DNA of 64,000 nt. Source: Mucilaginibacter galii (GTDB lineage: Bacteria; Bacteroidota; Bacteroidia; Sphingobacteriales; Sphingobacteriaceae). The notes under the pieces were generated by a model, which did not search any database, had not been told where the DNA came from, and saw nothing but the letters and a program-made list of their open reading frames with translations. The stretch lies in contig NZ_BMDO01000003.1 in assembly GCF_014635825.1 (NCBI RefSeq), positions 310,001 through 374,000 of the forward strand, given 5' to 3'. Every line of letters begins with the position of its first letter. The first letter of the stretch is position 1. The position numbers and the translations under genes were made by a program. Positions 44,901 through 53,003 of the stretch are shown here, piece after piece.

Positions 44901-45001
44901 ATTTAAATAAGTTTCAGTTTATACCCGCTGGAGGGATAATTTCTGCATGTAATTTTCTCACGAACAGTACAAAAGAGTCGGCTATAATTCCTCTTATGTT
45001 C

Positions 45002-45206
45002 ATCGGTACTACCGAAGAACTACCGACAAAAATTCGCAACTCTATATAAATGATTCGGTTAGAATTCAAAAGCAATCAATAGCATTGAATTCATGCAATA
45101 ATCCTATAAATTTTATGCAGGTCAGTTTTAGATCAGCTTTTAGAGTAACCAAAATATCTCAGACCAACTCAATATTTATTTATCGGTACTACCGAAGAAC
45201 TACCGA
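45002..45206. repeat. Two identical 25-bp iterons exactly 180 bp apart
   Basis: The same 25 bases occur at 45002-45026 and 45182-45206. Each contains the palindrome TCGGTACTACCGA followed after 5 bases by a third half-site TACCGA. They lie between the divergent integrase and excisionase-like genes and are probably binding sites for the small HTH protein or the integrase. Confidence 0.75.
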
Positions 45207-45257
45207 TAAACCATGTCAAAAGCTTCCAAAATTTGTAGAACAAGATCAAATTAAATT

Positions 45258-45521
45258 ATGGCAACAGAAATCATAACCAAAGATGACCTGAACGAATTCA
45301 GGGAACTATTACTCAATGACTTTAAAACCTTGTTACAAGGAAAGCAACCACAGGAAAACACCAAATGGCTCAAAAGTTATCAGGTGAAAAACATGCTGAA
45401 AATCTCACCAGGTACCCTTCAGAACCTGCGCGTGAAAGGCACGATACGTTACACCAAGATAGGCGGCATTTTGTATTATAAGCAAGAGGACATTCAGCGC
45501 CTTCTAGAGGGCAAAGGGTGA
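45258..45521 (+). CDS. Excisionase-like helix-turn-helix DNA-binding protein
   Basis: 87 residues. An N-terminal helix (KDDLNEFRELLLNDFKTLLQGK) leads into a MerR/HTH_17-type winged helix: KWLKSYQVKNMLKISPGTLQNLRVKGTIRYTKIGGILYYKQEDIQRLLEG. Proteins of this kind accompany Bacteroidota integrases as excisionase or regulatory factors. It is divergent from the integrase, with the two iterons in the shared 357-base intergenic region. It likely controls excision or integrase expression. Confidence 0.85.
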   Translation: MATEIITKDDLNEFRELLLNDFKTLLQGKQPQENTKWLKSYQVKNMLKISPGTLQNLRVKGTIRYTKIGGILYYKQEDIQRLLEGKG

Positions 45522-45583
45522 TAGATTTAATAACAGTCGAGCGTTGCAGCCATTATAACGCTTAAACAACTAAGTAGCCCGGA

Positions 45584-45705
45584 GCAGCGAAGGTGTCAAG
45601 GATGGTGCTGCCAAAAAAAAGACAATCGCACCATTCACATGTCCTTTACGCCTTCGCTGCGGTGCTAACTTTGTGCCTGCGTTGAAGGGCAAGGGTAGGC
45701 ACAAA
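45584..45705. repeat. Two stem-loops in the intergenic region after the excisionase-like gene
   Basis: Stem 1: GCAGCGAAGG (45584-45593) pairs with its complement ending at 45660. Stem 2: TTTGTGCCT (45670-45678) pairs with AGGCACAAA (45697-45705). The rest of 45522-46068 holds no supported gene. It may be structural DNA for recombination. Confidence 0.5.
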
Positions 45706-45989
45706 AGGTTACAATTTCTATTTCTCTCAGTTGTAAAATATAACCTGTGGTTATAGGAAATGTCACTTACGGCGTAAAAGCAATTTTATACGCCTGATCA
45801 AAGAGTCGAGATACTTGTCCAAAGGATAGACCTGCTGACGATATGTCTTTATTCCATACAAAACAAAAAAAGCAACCAAAGACCATTCAAAGAATCCCAT
45901 ACAACTAACCTAAAAAAAGTTCACCATTCAATAAACCCCAGCAAAAGCAGGTGTGTTACAAGCATCGCGCGTTTTACTCCTGCACAATT

Positions 45990-46059
45990 GCCACAGGCGT
46001 ACTGCGTAATGGAACCCTGCGCGGTAGCGCGTGGTGCAATGGAGCAGTTTGCCTGTGGC
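45990..46059. repeat. Long hairpin before the HTH-domain gene end
   Basis: 9-bp perfect outer arms GCCACAGGC and GCCTGTGGC, with inner GTACTGC/GCAGTTT partly pairing. Lies just downstream of the minus-strand gene ending at 46069. Possible transcript-end hairpin. Confidence 0.5.
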
Positions 46060-46068
46060 GGTTAACGT

Positions 46069-47127
46069 TTATAAAAAGTCGTTCCTGTCTGTCTTGGCGA
46101 GCCACTCATCCTCTGCCATTACAAAGGGGTCGAGCCAGTCAATTTTATGCCGCGCCCAGGTAAGCCAATCGCTATCCGGATCAGGTACAGCAGACAGATA
46201 TTCCCGAAGCAAGCTTGCCTGTTTCCATTGCTTCGCACGGTCAATCAGTTCCTTAAAACCTTTCAACTCCTCACGCTGACGCGCATCCCACTCGGCCTGT
46301 GCCTTGCGCTGCCGTTCCCAGTTATCCTGCCATACGCGTGCGTTAGCCAGGTATTCCTCTTCCTGCTTGGCGGCCAGTTCCAGCTTGGCTAGCACTTTAG
46401 GCAACTGCTCCTCCAACAGCTGCGTCTTCAGGTCCTGCCATTCGGCTTTCAGCCTGCTATCCAGCCTAAAGACAACGTTTCCATTCGGCTGCCATTCGTA
46501 CTCCTGATAAGGCTTATCATGTACCCTGATCCTTGATGTTCGCTCCCGAAAGTTAACCCTGAGCTTTATCTGACGGATAACTATATAGTTCCCATCCGCT
46601 TCCACACTGTACCGATAGCCTCGCGCCCGTACGCATTTGATGAGCGTGTCCATAAAGCGCAGCGCCCGTCCAGCATTCCCTGTCGTTACCCTGATGTCCA
46701 GCTGGCCTTTGGCCGTTACCGCCATACCTGGGAAATTAGGATCAGTTAGCTTAGCCAGGCTTTCCTTTGCTGCAACGATCAGCAGATCGGGTCTGGTCAA
46801 CCGCTCAGGTACTTTGAAAGGAAGCTTTTCCCGGCTGATCTGCTTGATGAGCATATCCAGTTCCGACACTTGCTTCACCGGCTTTTCAGGCGGCCGTTCT
46901 TCCAATTCAACATAGTCCTTTCCATGGTAGGTTATAGGCAACTCAGGCCGTTCCACAAAATGCCCTGAACGTATCTTTGTCCAGTCTCCGCTTTTTGGAA
47001 AAGGGATATTAAGTCGGATACAGAGTTTCCGAAAGCCTACATCAGAAATCGTATACCTCTTAGCGACATCTGTAACTGGCATATCCCATACCATTTGATA
47101 AAGATCTTCACGTGTAAGCCTGATCAT
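46069..47127 (-). CDS. Mobile-element protein with N-terminal HTH, function unknown
   Basis: 352 residues. The first 50 residues (LTREDLYQMVWDMPVTDVAKRYTISDVGFRKLCIRLNIPFPKSGDW) are a helix-turn-helix motif found at the start of many uncharacterised mobile-element proteins. The middle is alpha/beta (GYRYSVEADGNYIVIRQIKLRVNFRE) and the last 130 residues a charged coiled coil (LLEEQLPKVLAKLELAAKQEEEYLANARVW). It overlaps the recombinase gene upstream by 4 bases (ATGA), so both are translated together, suggesting that it assists or regulates recombination. Confidence 0.75.
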   Translation of the reverse strand: MIRLTREDLYQMVWDMPVTDVAKRYTISDVGFRKLCIRLNIPFPKSGDWTKIRSGHFVERPELPITYHGKDYVELEERPPEKPVKQVSELDMLIKQISREKLPFKVPERLTRPDLLIVAAKESLAKLTDPNFPGMAVTAKGQLDIRVTTGNAGRALRFMDTLIKCVRARGYRYSVEADGNYIVIRQIKLRVNFRERTSRIRVHDKPYQEYEWQPNGNVVFRLDSRLKAEWQDLKTQLLEEQLPKVLAKLELAAKQEEEYLANARVWQDNWERQRKAQAEWDARQREELKGFKELIDRAKQWKQASLLREYLSAVPDPDSDWLTWARHKIDWLDPFVMAEDEWLAKTDRNDFL

Positions 47128-48023
47128 AATACCGGTGCAGCAGCTTTTAATTCTTCCGTATTGAACTCACCCAAGCTACGCAGGTATTTAAGCGTGACCA
47201 GTACCGAAGCATGACCCATGATCTTTTGCACCATGTACACATCCTTGGTCCTGCGGAACACATCAATGGCCGCTGTATGCCGGAACGAATACAGAGTTTG
47301 CTTAGGGTAGATCAATCCGTGGCTTAACAGCTTTTTCTTTTCCCGTGACCACTGCTTGGAAAAATAGCTATCGTTGAACGGCTCCTTTGCCAGGCTAAAA
47401 ATATTGTCATCCCTGCCGATTGCATTTAATACCGGTTCAAACTCTTCCCTTACGTAATCAGGGACAAAAACAACCCTTACCCGTCCACCTTTATTTTCGT
47501 TACCCTCCAGGTGAATCTCGGTATTGTTCATTTTAAAATGCTTTTTGGTCAGCAAGCGGATCTCTTCATGTGGCCGCAGCAAGCAGCCGTAGGTCATCAG
47601 GGCACAACGGTATAGGTTAATATGGTTCGCCTTTAAAAATCCCAGCACTGGCTGCAACTGTTCCCGTTCATAAGCCAGATGCAGGGTAGCCTTGATCCGC
47701 CTGACCTCTGTTTTCCTAACCGTCATCAGGTATTCATCGATCATCCTGCCTGCCGTGTTGAAAAGCACACTCAGGTCACGCCGTTTATTCATGTAGTGCG
47801 TCGCGGACGTATTATACTGCTGCAAGAATGCTTCGATCTGACCGGTGGTCAAATCTTTGAGCGGTGTTTCCCTGCCATCCGGCCCTAAGAAGCGCATAAA
47901 ATGGTTAAACACATGTCGCAGGCTATCCTGGTGTTGTTTACTGATCCCGGATGTTAATTTCTTATCCAGTGCCCGGCTAAACAATGCGCCGGTAGAGGTG
48001 TCCTTATTCAAAATATCATTCAT
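47124..48023 (-). CDS. Second tyrosine recombinase
   Basis: 299 residues, lacking an arm-binding domain. Core-binding region about 1-110, then the catalytic domain: TYGCLLRPHEEIRLL supplies the first Arg, TLYSFRHTAAIDVFRR the second Arg-His (the usual His before it is Tyr/Ser), IMGHASVLVTLKYLRSL the His and Tyr. The HTH protein gene overlaps its 3' end. It is plausibly a resolvase/invertase-type recombinase of the element rather than the integrase. A palindrome lies 31 bases upstream of its start codon. Confidence 0.88.
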   Translation of the reverse strand: MNDILNKDTSTGALFSRALDKKLTSGISKQHQDSLRHVFNHFMRFLGPDGRETPLKDLTTGQIEAFLQQYNTSATHYMNKRRDLSVLFNTAGRMIDEYLMTVRKTEVRRIKATLHLAYEREQLQPVLGFLKANHINLYRCALMTYGCLLRPHEEIRLLTKKHFKMNNTEIHLEGNENKGGRVRVVFVPDYVREEFEPVLNAIGRDDNIFSLAKEPFNDSYFSKQWSREKKKLLSHGLIYPKQTLYSFRHTAAIDVFRRTKDVYMVQKIMGHASVLVTLKYLRSLGEFNTEELKAAAPVL

Positions 48024-48053
48024 TGGGCATAGAACGCCTTTTGCACTTTCAAA

Positions 48054-48066
48054 TCAGATGATCTGA
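48054..48066. promoter_or_regulatory. Palindrome upstream of the second recombinase gene
   Basis: TCAGATGATCTGA, flanked by TTTCA and AAAG that extend the symmetry. Shares AAATCAGATGAT with the palindrome downstream of the first integrase. Candidate binding site. Confidence 0.5.
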
Positions 48067-48322
48067 AAGCATGTTAACACTTAGCATTACTCATTTATCG
48101 TATAAGTCACTATTGTAATGCCCTCACAAGAACCACAATAATCCATACACGAATAAGCGAGCCGTTGCAGGCAGCAGAATCACATTGCAAAGCGGTTTCA
48201 GCTTTCTATGTTTCATCCCTGCTTAGTGAGGCAACGTCATGTCCTCACCCTGCGGCTGTGCAAGCAGCCTCTTAACTATTCTACTAACTGAACAAAAAAC
48301 GTAACGGCTAAGATATCTTTCC
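48067..48322. other. Intergenic region downstream of the TnpB-like gene
   Basis: About 255 bases without a supported gene. If the TnpB-like protein used a guide RNA, it would be expected here, next to the 3' end of its gene. I see no clear conserved hairpin scaffold by eye, so this remains an untested possibility. Confidence 0.4.
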
Positions 48323-49414
48323 CTATTCCACGATGAGGTTAATGCCTGCCTTATCCGCTTTGTAGGCAATCTTGTCTTTGAGTTTACCATAACTCCAGTT
48401 CCTGAGCACAAAGGTCTCCTCTTTGGCGGCCTCCTCTTTATCCAGCTGGCCCGTCAGGATCAGCGTTGCCGCCTGGTACTTCACACAAAAGTCGATCAGC
48501 CTCCGGCTATAGACCTGTAACTTGTATTCTACATAGTCCCGTTCCTGGTGCTTGTAATGTTCCAATGGCTTCTGCTTGCGCTTTTTGCCATGCCCTGCAC
48601 GGTTTAGATTGTGGCTGGCTTGCACCCTGCGTCTTGCCGCCTGTATAGCCAATCTGCGGTACAGAAACTCTTCTTTGTTGCCAATGGTTAGCCTCACCCT
48701 GCCGATCTTAACGGTTAAGGGATGCTCCAGGGATAAAGAAGCTTCTGCCACCACATCATTACTTAATAAATGCACCTGCCGGTCTTGTTCAAAAGTGGCC
48801 AGCAGGTAGAGCTTTTTATCTTCCAGCTTCAGGTAACTGATCGCTAGTTTATAAGTGCCCCGGATCACCTCGCGCAACAGTTCCCGCTTATCGTCAAACG
48901 TCTTGCCCAGGTAAGTTTTTAACGGTATACCAAACAGCGTAAAGGTAAAGTAAGCACTTTCATGAACCTCGGTCAGCTTCCGCAGGCATTCACCACTAAA
49001 GGGCATCGCCATATCTTTCTTGAAGTTTCTGATCGAGCGCTCACCGGTATGGTATAGTACCTTGTCCTGACTGAAGGAGCCGACCAGTGTATTATTCAAG
49101 TTGTTATAAATGTTGCTGGGCAGTAGCCCTTTGAAATGCTGGGTAAGCACTTTGTAAGTTGAATTCGTCCGGGAAGAGGTCAGCATCCCATCAGGGTCCT
49201 TGCTTTGATCCGTTACCCGAAGCTTAATGCCTTCGGTCAAATACACCATGTCCTTGATCTGCTCCTGGATGAACTGGTGGGTGTACACGAGGTTAGCACA
49301 GCGGTAGCAGGCATTTTGCCAAGCCATGATCTGACCGCGGGACTGGTAAATAAAGTCAGTGTCGCTGCTGTCAATGAGCAATTGGATTTTTCGGGTAAGA
49401 CGTATCTTTTCCAT
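48323..49414 (-). CDS. TnpB/Cas12-like protein without RuvC catalytic residues
   Basis: 363 residues from the ATG at 49414, 14 bases after the sigma gene; a longer frame runs into that gene. The C-terminal half follows the TnpB/Cas12f RuvC layout: YRRLAIQAARRRVQ, GHGKKRKQKPLEHY, YVEYKLQVYSRRLIDFCVKYQAATLIL, then RNWSYGKLKDKIAYKADKAGI, a typical TnpB string. At the RuvC-I Asp position is Lys236 (TVKIGRVRL), at the RuvC-II Glu position Thr321/Gly322 (LILTGQL), and the chain ends at GINLIVE with no zinc ribbon or RuvC-III. So it cannot be a nuclease by this fold. It may be a guide-directed or plain DNA-binding regulator. The homology claim is by pattern only. Confidence 0.6.
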   Translation of the reverse strand: MEKIRLTRKIQLLIDSSDTDFIYQSRGQIMAWQNACYRCANLVYTHQFIQEQIKDMVYLTEGIKLRVTDQSKDPDGMLTSSRTNSTYKVLTQHFKGLLPSNIYNNLNNTLVGSFSQDKVLYHTGERSIRNFKKDMAMPFSGECLRKLTEVHESAYFTFTLFGIPLKTYLGKTFDDKRELLREVIRGTYKLAISYLKLEDKKLYLLATFEQDRQVHLLSNDVVAEASLSLEHPLTVKIGRVRLTIGNKEEFLYRRLAIQAARRRVQASHNLNRAGHGKKRKQKPLEHYKHQERDYVEYKLQVYSRRLIDFCVKYQAATLILTGQLDKEEAAKEETFVLRNWSYGKLKDKIAYKADKAGINLIVE

Positions 49415-49428
49415 AGTGCAAAGTGTAG

Positions 49429-50316
49429 TTAAGCGATTCGGATAGTAACCGGCTTGTACTCCGTGCGCAGGTGAGCGTCGGAACCGGCTTTCCAAACACA
49501 ACCTCTTTCTTTTTTTTGCTGGCTGACAATTTTCCAGGCTTTCACGTATTCCTTTTGCACATAAGCCTGCGGAAGACTAAGGGAACGTGCGATTGAAGCA
49601 AACTCTTGTTTCAATTCCATACGCATTCTATAGATCTGCGATTGCTCTTTACTCAAGCCCTCCATATCATAAAGCCATACCCGTTGCCCAGTATTACAAG
49701 TCTTTGATTGAAACACCGGAGTACTGAACAACTTTTGCGGCTGCACGATCATGGCCTTTAATTTAGCAATGCCTTTTTGCAAATCGTTCACCACTGCTGT
49801 AATGGAAATGCCGTACCGTGCAGCGATCTGTTTATAGCTTAAACCGTCTATATAATATAGTTTCATCAGGTTCTTTTCCCTGCCTTCAGCAACAAAAGGC
49901 ATCATATCGTTAATGGCTTTTAGCTGCCCTGTGGTAATGGCATCCTGTTCTTCTTCATTTATCTGCTCACCGAAATACAAAAGGCTATCATCGTTCCCGG
50001 TTGCATCCAAATAAGTAAACCTGCGGTGAAAGCGGCTGACCGGGCTGCGGAAGTAGGCGTGGCATTCCCATTTAACTTGCTGCTTTAAGAACCGGCTGGC
50101 ATGTTCCATACTGGTTATGTTTTCTCGGTAATCCCAAAGTTTTAAAAAGGCCTCTTGTAAAATGTTTTCGATAGTGAAGCTATCATGTAAAAGCCATAAG
50201 CCATAACTATAAGTACGACTATAAAGTTTATAATAGAGCTGGCCAAATAGCTCTTTGCTATAACAATTGAATTTGCCAGCAGCGTTTATGCTTCGCTTGG
50301 TATCGGGGGTTGCCAT
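49429..50316 (-). CDS. Sigma-70 family (ECF-like) sigma factor with C-terminal extension
   Basis: 295 residues. Region 2 is visible at about 25-75 (LYYKLYSRTYSYGLWLLHDSFTIENILQEAFLKLWDYRENI). Region 4 follows at about 140-190 (LMKLYYIDGLSYKQIAARYGISITAVVNDLQKGIAKLKAMI). About 100 further residues, rich in Lys and Gln, follow with a helix-rich LSLPQAYVQKEYVKAWKIVSQQKKE. ECF factors are usually near 190 residues, so the tail is notable. It is the first gene of a run with the TnpB-like gene 14 bases behind. No anti-sigma gene is seen. It likely drives element genes. Confidence 0.82.
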   Translation of the reverse strand: MATPDTKRSINAAGKFNCYSKELFGQLYYKLYSRTYSYGLWLLHDSFTIENILQEAFLKLWDYRENITSMEHASRFLKQQVKWECHAYFRSPVSRFHRRFTYLDATGNDDSLLYFGEQINEEEQDAITTGQLKAINDMMPFVAEGREKNLMKLYYIDGLSYKQIAARYGISITAVVNDLQKGIAKLKAMIVQPQKLFSTPVFQSKTCNTGQRVWLYDMEGLSKEQSQIYRMRMELKQEFASIARSLSLPQAYVQKEYVKAWKIVSQQKKERGCVWKAGSDAHLRTEYKPVTIRIA

Positions 50317-50478
50317 TACAATTAACTTTTAATAATATGAAATTATATAAAAGTGTATTAAAAAGCAATTATAATTTATTTATAAGCTAATTTAATAGCT
50401 TATAAGGCCACTCTTTATAAAAAATTGAATTTTTTCTACTGCTTATATTAGCTTTCAATAGCATCTAATGCTTCTTAA

Positions 50479-50694
50479 ATGGCGGAAAAGCGTAATTATA
50501 ATCGAATAAAAGCTGTCCTTGCAGAGAAAGGCAAAACCAATATTTGGTTGTCAGAACAATTACAAAGGAACAAAACGACAGTTTCAAAGTGGTGTACTAA
50601 CGATATTCAACCAACTGTAGAGTCGCTATTTGAAATAGCAGCTGTCCTAGAAGTTGATGTCAGACAGTTATTAGTGTCTTCCCTAAATAACTAA
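50479..50694 (+). CDS. XRE-family helix-turn-helix repressor
   Basis: 71 residues: YNRIKAVLAEKGKTNIWLSEQLQRNKTTVSKWCTNDIQPTVESLFEIAAVLEVDVRQLL, a complete Cro/CI-type HTH domain and nothing else. Divergent from the sigma gene (162 bases apart) and convergent with the relaxase gene (7 bases apart). Presumably controls element genes such as the divergent sigma factor. Confidence 0.88.
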   Translation: MAEKRNYNRIKAVLAEKGKTNIWLSEQLQRNKTTVSKWCTNDIQPTVESLFEIAAVLEVDVRQLLVSSLNN

Positions 50695-50701
50695 AAAACT
50701 A

Positions 50702-52048
50702 TTATCGAGTATTCGTCCTTGCCTTCTTCTGCCTCCTGCGGTTCCTTCCTAATATAGCTTCATCGTCAATATCATCGCTTATCTCGATACCAGGTATATA
50801 ACCAACGCCAGCATGATCCCTCCAATCACCATAACCGCCAGCATTTTTATCCACGTTAGCACCTGATGGTGCGTCTTGGCCTGACGGATGATTGCCTGCT
50901 CCATGGCCATAAGCTGCTGCGCTTGTTTGTTCTGCGTAGCGTTCATCTGCTTCAACAATGCCAGTTGGTTGGAGGAGTTGACCTGCATCAGGTGCAGTAA
51001 CTGCTGCAGTACTTCCCAGTCCTCCTGTTGTATGGAGCAGTCCCGTAGTGTAGTCCCCGTATATCGCTCTTGTTCGCTCGCTTGCCTGGCTAATTGCTTT
51101 GCTGTCTCTACCTTGTTCATAATCTAAACTCTTAATCAATTCCGCCCACTTAAAGCGGTTGCCTAATTTTTGCCCTTTGATCTTCAGATCACCATAGAAG
51201 TAAGTGATCCCGCTTACCCTGCCGGTGCTGGCCTGGTTGAAAAGTAAATGAATGCCTTCTGCCTCACATTTATTTATAAACTTTTGTAAAGAAATACCAG
51301 GCCCGGACACCAATCGTAAAATCCTCTCCTGAAGCTCCATCTTTGCGGATGCCTCACCTGTCCTGTAAACCATCTCCAGTTCGCTTTTAGTTGGTGCCCT
51401 TAATGGTGTCTTGATATAAGGCTTAGCTGATACGTTACTACCTCGCTCTAACGTTACACGTTTACCCGGAGACATAGATCTATTGTTAGATCGCACTGAA
51501 CGTATTTTGTTAAGTTGCTCTATAGGTACACCGCTACTTGCATACTTAGATACAGCCTTATTCTGCTCTTTAGAGAGATGGTTACTTTGCTCTACTGTTA
51601 CCAAGTTACATTGCTGTTCTAACTTCCTTAAGATAGCCTCGCTCTTTTTGTAATTATTGCTGTCTGATACCACCTCACCATCAAACGTTATCCGGTTGAC
51701 CAGCAGATGCAGGTGCGGATGATCCGCATCGTGGTGCCGGAAGATGAAGTACTGGTTATTGGAGTACCCACTAAGCATCAGGTAATCTTCTGCAATGGCT
51801 AACATTGTCTTGTTGTCCAGTACGTCCTCCTTAGAAAAGTTAAGACTGGTATGATAAACATACCTGCCCAGTGAGGGCCTGAGGCTTTTGATCAGGTCAA
51901 CCTCCTGCTTAATAAACCCCAGGTCTAATGAAGTAAAATTGGTCGACAGCAATACAGCCCTGATATTACGATCGGGATAGGCAAGCTTGTTCCAGTTATA
52001 CTTTAAAGCACCCATAAAGCTTTTACCGATCTTTTGCAGCGCTATCAT
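50702..52048 (-). CDS. mobA: Relaxase (MobA/VirD2-type mobilisation nuclease)
   Basis: 448 residues. The HUH relaxase domain occupies about 1-150: the invariant motif RHHDADHPHLHLLVNRI gives His110, His112 and His114 as metal ligands. Tyr residues of the nicking motif are probably in the N-terminal Tyr-rich part (RYVYHTSLNF or AEDYLMLSGYS). The rest is a helical linker and a low-complexity Gly/Ala/Asp-rich tail ending in a basic NRRRQKKARTNTR. It nicks oriT and leads the strand during transfer. It overlaps mobC by 26 bases. Its 3' third contains a nested gene in another frame. Confidence 0.92.
   Translation of the reverse strand: MIALQKIGKSFMGALKYNWNKLAYPDRNIRAVLLSTNFTSLDLGFIKQEVDLIKSLRPSLGRYVYHTSLNFSKEDVLDNKTMLAIAEDYLMLSGYSNNQYFIFRHHDADHPHLHLLVNRITFDGEVVSDSNNYKKSEAILRKLEQQCNLVTVEQSNHLSKEQNKAVSKYASSGVPIEQLNKIRSVRSNNRSMSPGKRVTLERGSNVSAKPYIKTPLRAPTKSELEMVYRTGEASAKMELQERILRLVSGPGISLQKFINKCEAEGIHLLFNQASTGRVSGITYFYGDLKIKGQKLGNRFKWAELIKSLDYEQGRDSKAISQASERTRAIYGDYTTGLLHTTGGLGSTAAVTAPDAGQLLQPTGIVEADERYAEQTSAAAYGHGAGNHPSGQDAPSGANVDKNAGGYGDWRDHAGVGYIPGIEISDDIDDEAILGRNRRRQKKARTNTR
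50779..51120 (-). CDS. Nested mobilisation-type membrane protein inside the relaxase gene
   Basis: 113 residues in a different frame of the same strand, wholly inside the relaxase gene. MNKVETAKQLARQASEQERYTG leads into a coiled coil (LLHLMQVNSSNQLALLKQMNATQNKQAQQLMAMEQAI) and ends with one membrane helix WIKMLAVMVIGGIMLALVIYLVSR. This order, which looks like a real protein, is unlikely by chance. ColE1-type plasmids also hold small mob genes nested in mobA. It probably tethers the relaxosome to the membrane. Function is inferred. Confidence 0.65.
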   Translation of the reverse strand: MNKVETAKQLARQASEQERYTGTTLRDCSIQQEDWEVLQQLLHLMQVNSSNQLALLKQMNATQNKQAQQLMAMEQAIIRQAKTHHQVLTWIKMLAVMVIGGIMLALVIYLVSR

Positions 52049-52382
52049 GGGCTAGCAATAACTTTAAAAGGTGATGCTCCTGCCGTTTTAGGTCGATTAG
52101 TGACTCTCTGATACCATAGGGGAGTTTGCCTGAATTGGCGTGTTTAGCCAACTGGTTAATGTTAACGCCGATCTTTTTTAGCTCAGTATAGCAAGCCAGG
52201 TCAATCCTTGCCATTTTAGTTCGGGGGAAACTGCCACCGAACACCTTGTCACGGATTAGGTCCCCAGGCCTGCGGCCGGTGTTAGCGGATAGTTCCAGCA
52301 GCGCCTGTCGCTGTGCTTGAGTAACCCTAAAGGAAAAAAAGAAGGTTTTTTGTTCAGCAGCAGAAATTCTTGGCCTTGACAT
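52023..52382 (-). CDS. mobC: MobC-type relaxosome protein
   Basis: 119 residues from the ATG at 52382 (MSRPRISAAEQKTFFFSFRVTQAQRQALLELSANTG). The N-terminus is a ribbon-helix-helix-like DNA-binding part, and the C-terminus holds LKKIGVNINQLAKHANSGKLPYGIRESLIDL, the MobC/TraJ hallmark (IGvNiNQLA). MobC binds next to oriT and opens DNA for the relaxase. It precedes the relaxase, overlapping it by 26 bases. The candidate oriT lies 70-100 bases upstream. Confidence 0.9.
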   Translation of the reverse strand: MSRPRISAAEQKTFFFSFRVTQAQRQALLELSANTGRRPGDLIRDKVFGGSFPRTKMARIDLACYTELKKIGVNINQLAKHANSGKLPYGIRESLIDLKRQEHHLLKLLLAHDSAAKDR

Positions 52383-52450
52383 AAATCTCAAAAGTTTATC
52401 GTCCGTTAAGCGCGGCCAGCATCCTGACGCGCTCTGTTAATTATCCCCGG

Positions 52451-52484
52451 AGGGGTTACCCCTTGGGTGCGGAACCGGTCCGCA
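52451..52484. other. Candidate origin of transfer (oriT)
   Basis: AGGGGTTACCCCT (52451-52463, imperfect) and the near-perfect palindrome TGCGGAACCGGTCCGCA (52468-52484) sit directly upstream of mobC, the usual oriT position. The nick site cannot be told by eye. 52485-53003 otherwise shows only a short hairpin (CATACG/CGTATG, 52884-52900). Confidence 0.5.
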
Positions 52485-53003
52485 AGACTTATCGCAACAG
52501 TAAATGATTCACGATAGAACCTGCCCTGGGCAGATTTGTACCACAAAAATAGCTTTTTAGAGCGGTGTAAACTATGCTACTCTTGGGTACGCCGTACCGA
52601 TCAAATTACTTTAGCAGGTTTTGGTTTACTTTCTACCGGGCAAGTGTTTACCTGACATGCTGAATGGCCTGTTTTGAAGGTTTATGTGGGTGTCCAATTC
52701 AGAAGTCATGTTAAACTTCCTCGTAAAATGCATAACGCCCCTTGCCTAACAATGTTAAGCCCAGCCGGGTGCTTCCAAAGCGCTTACTATGCTGAACAAA
52801 GTGAGGTATAGCGGTCCGGGTATATACCCGGCAAGCCGTTTTTGTAACACAAAAACATGGCTTGCTTTTCTTTAATAAGCTTTCATACGCTTCACGTATG
52901 ATATAGTGAGTGAAATTAATCTAATTACATAATGCATTAAGCAATCGATTTTTAGGCAACTATATTCGAGAAGGCACAAGAGGATAGGATTAGCCACTTA
53001 GAG

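Noticed and set aside
45002..45206. Possible CRISPR-type repeat array
   Set aside because: Only two copies, 180 bp apart, each internally palindromic with a third half-site; no regular spacers and no cas genes.
45951..46279. Overlapping plus-strand frames of 70-82 codons
   Set aside because: Antisense to the end of the HTH-domain gene and over a hairpin; no protein features.
48323..49414. An active TnpB nuclease or IS200/IS605 transposon
   Set aside because: No TnpA gene, RuvC acidic residues not found, no zinc ribbon, and no transposon ends seen.
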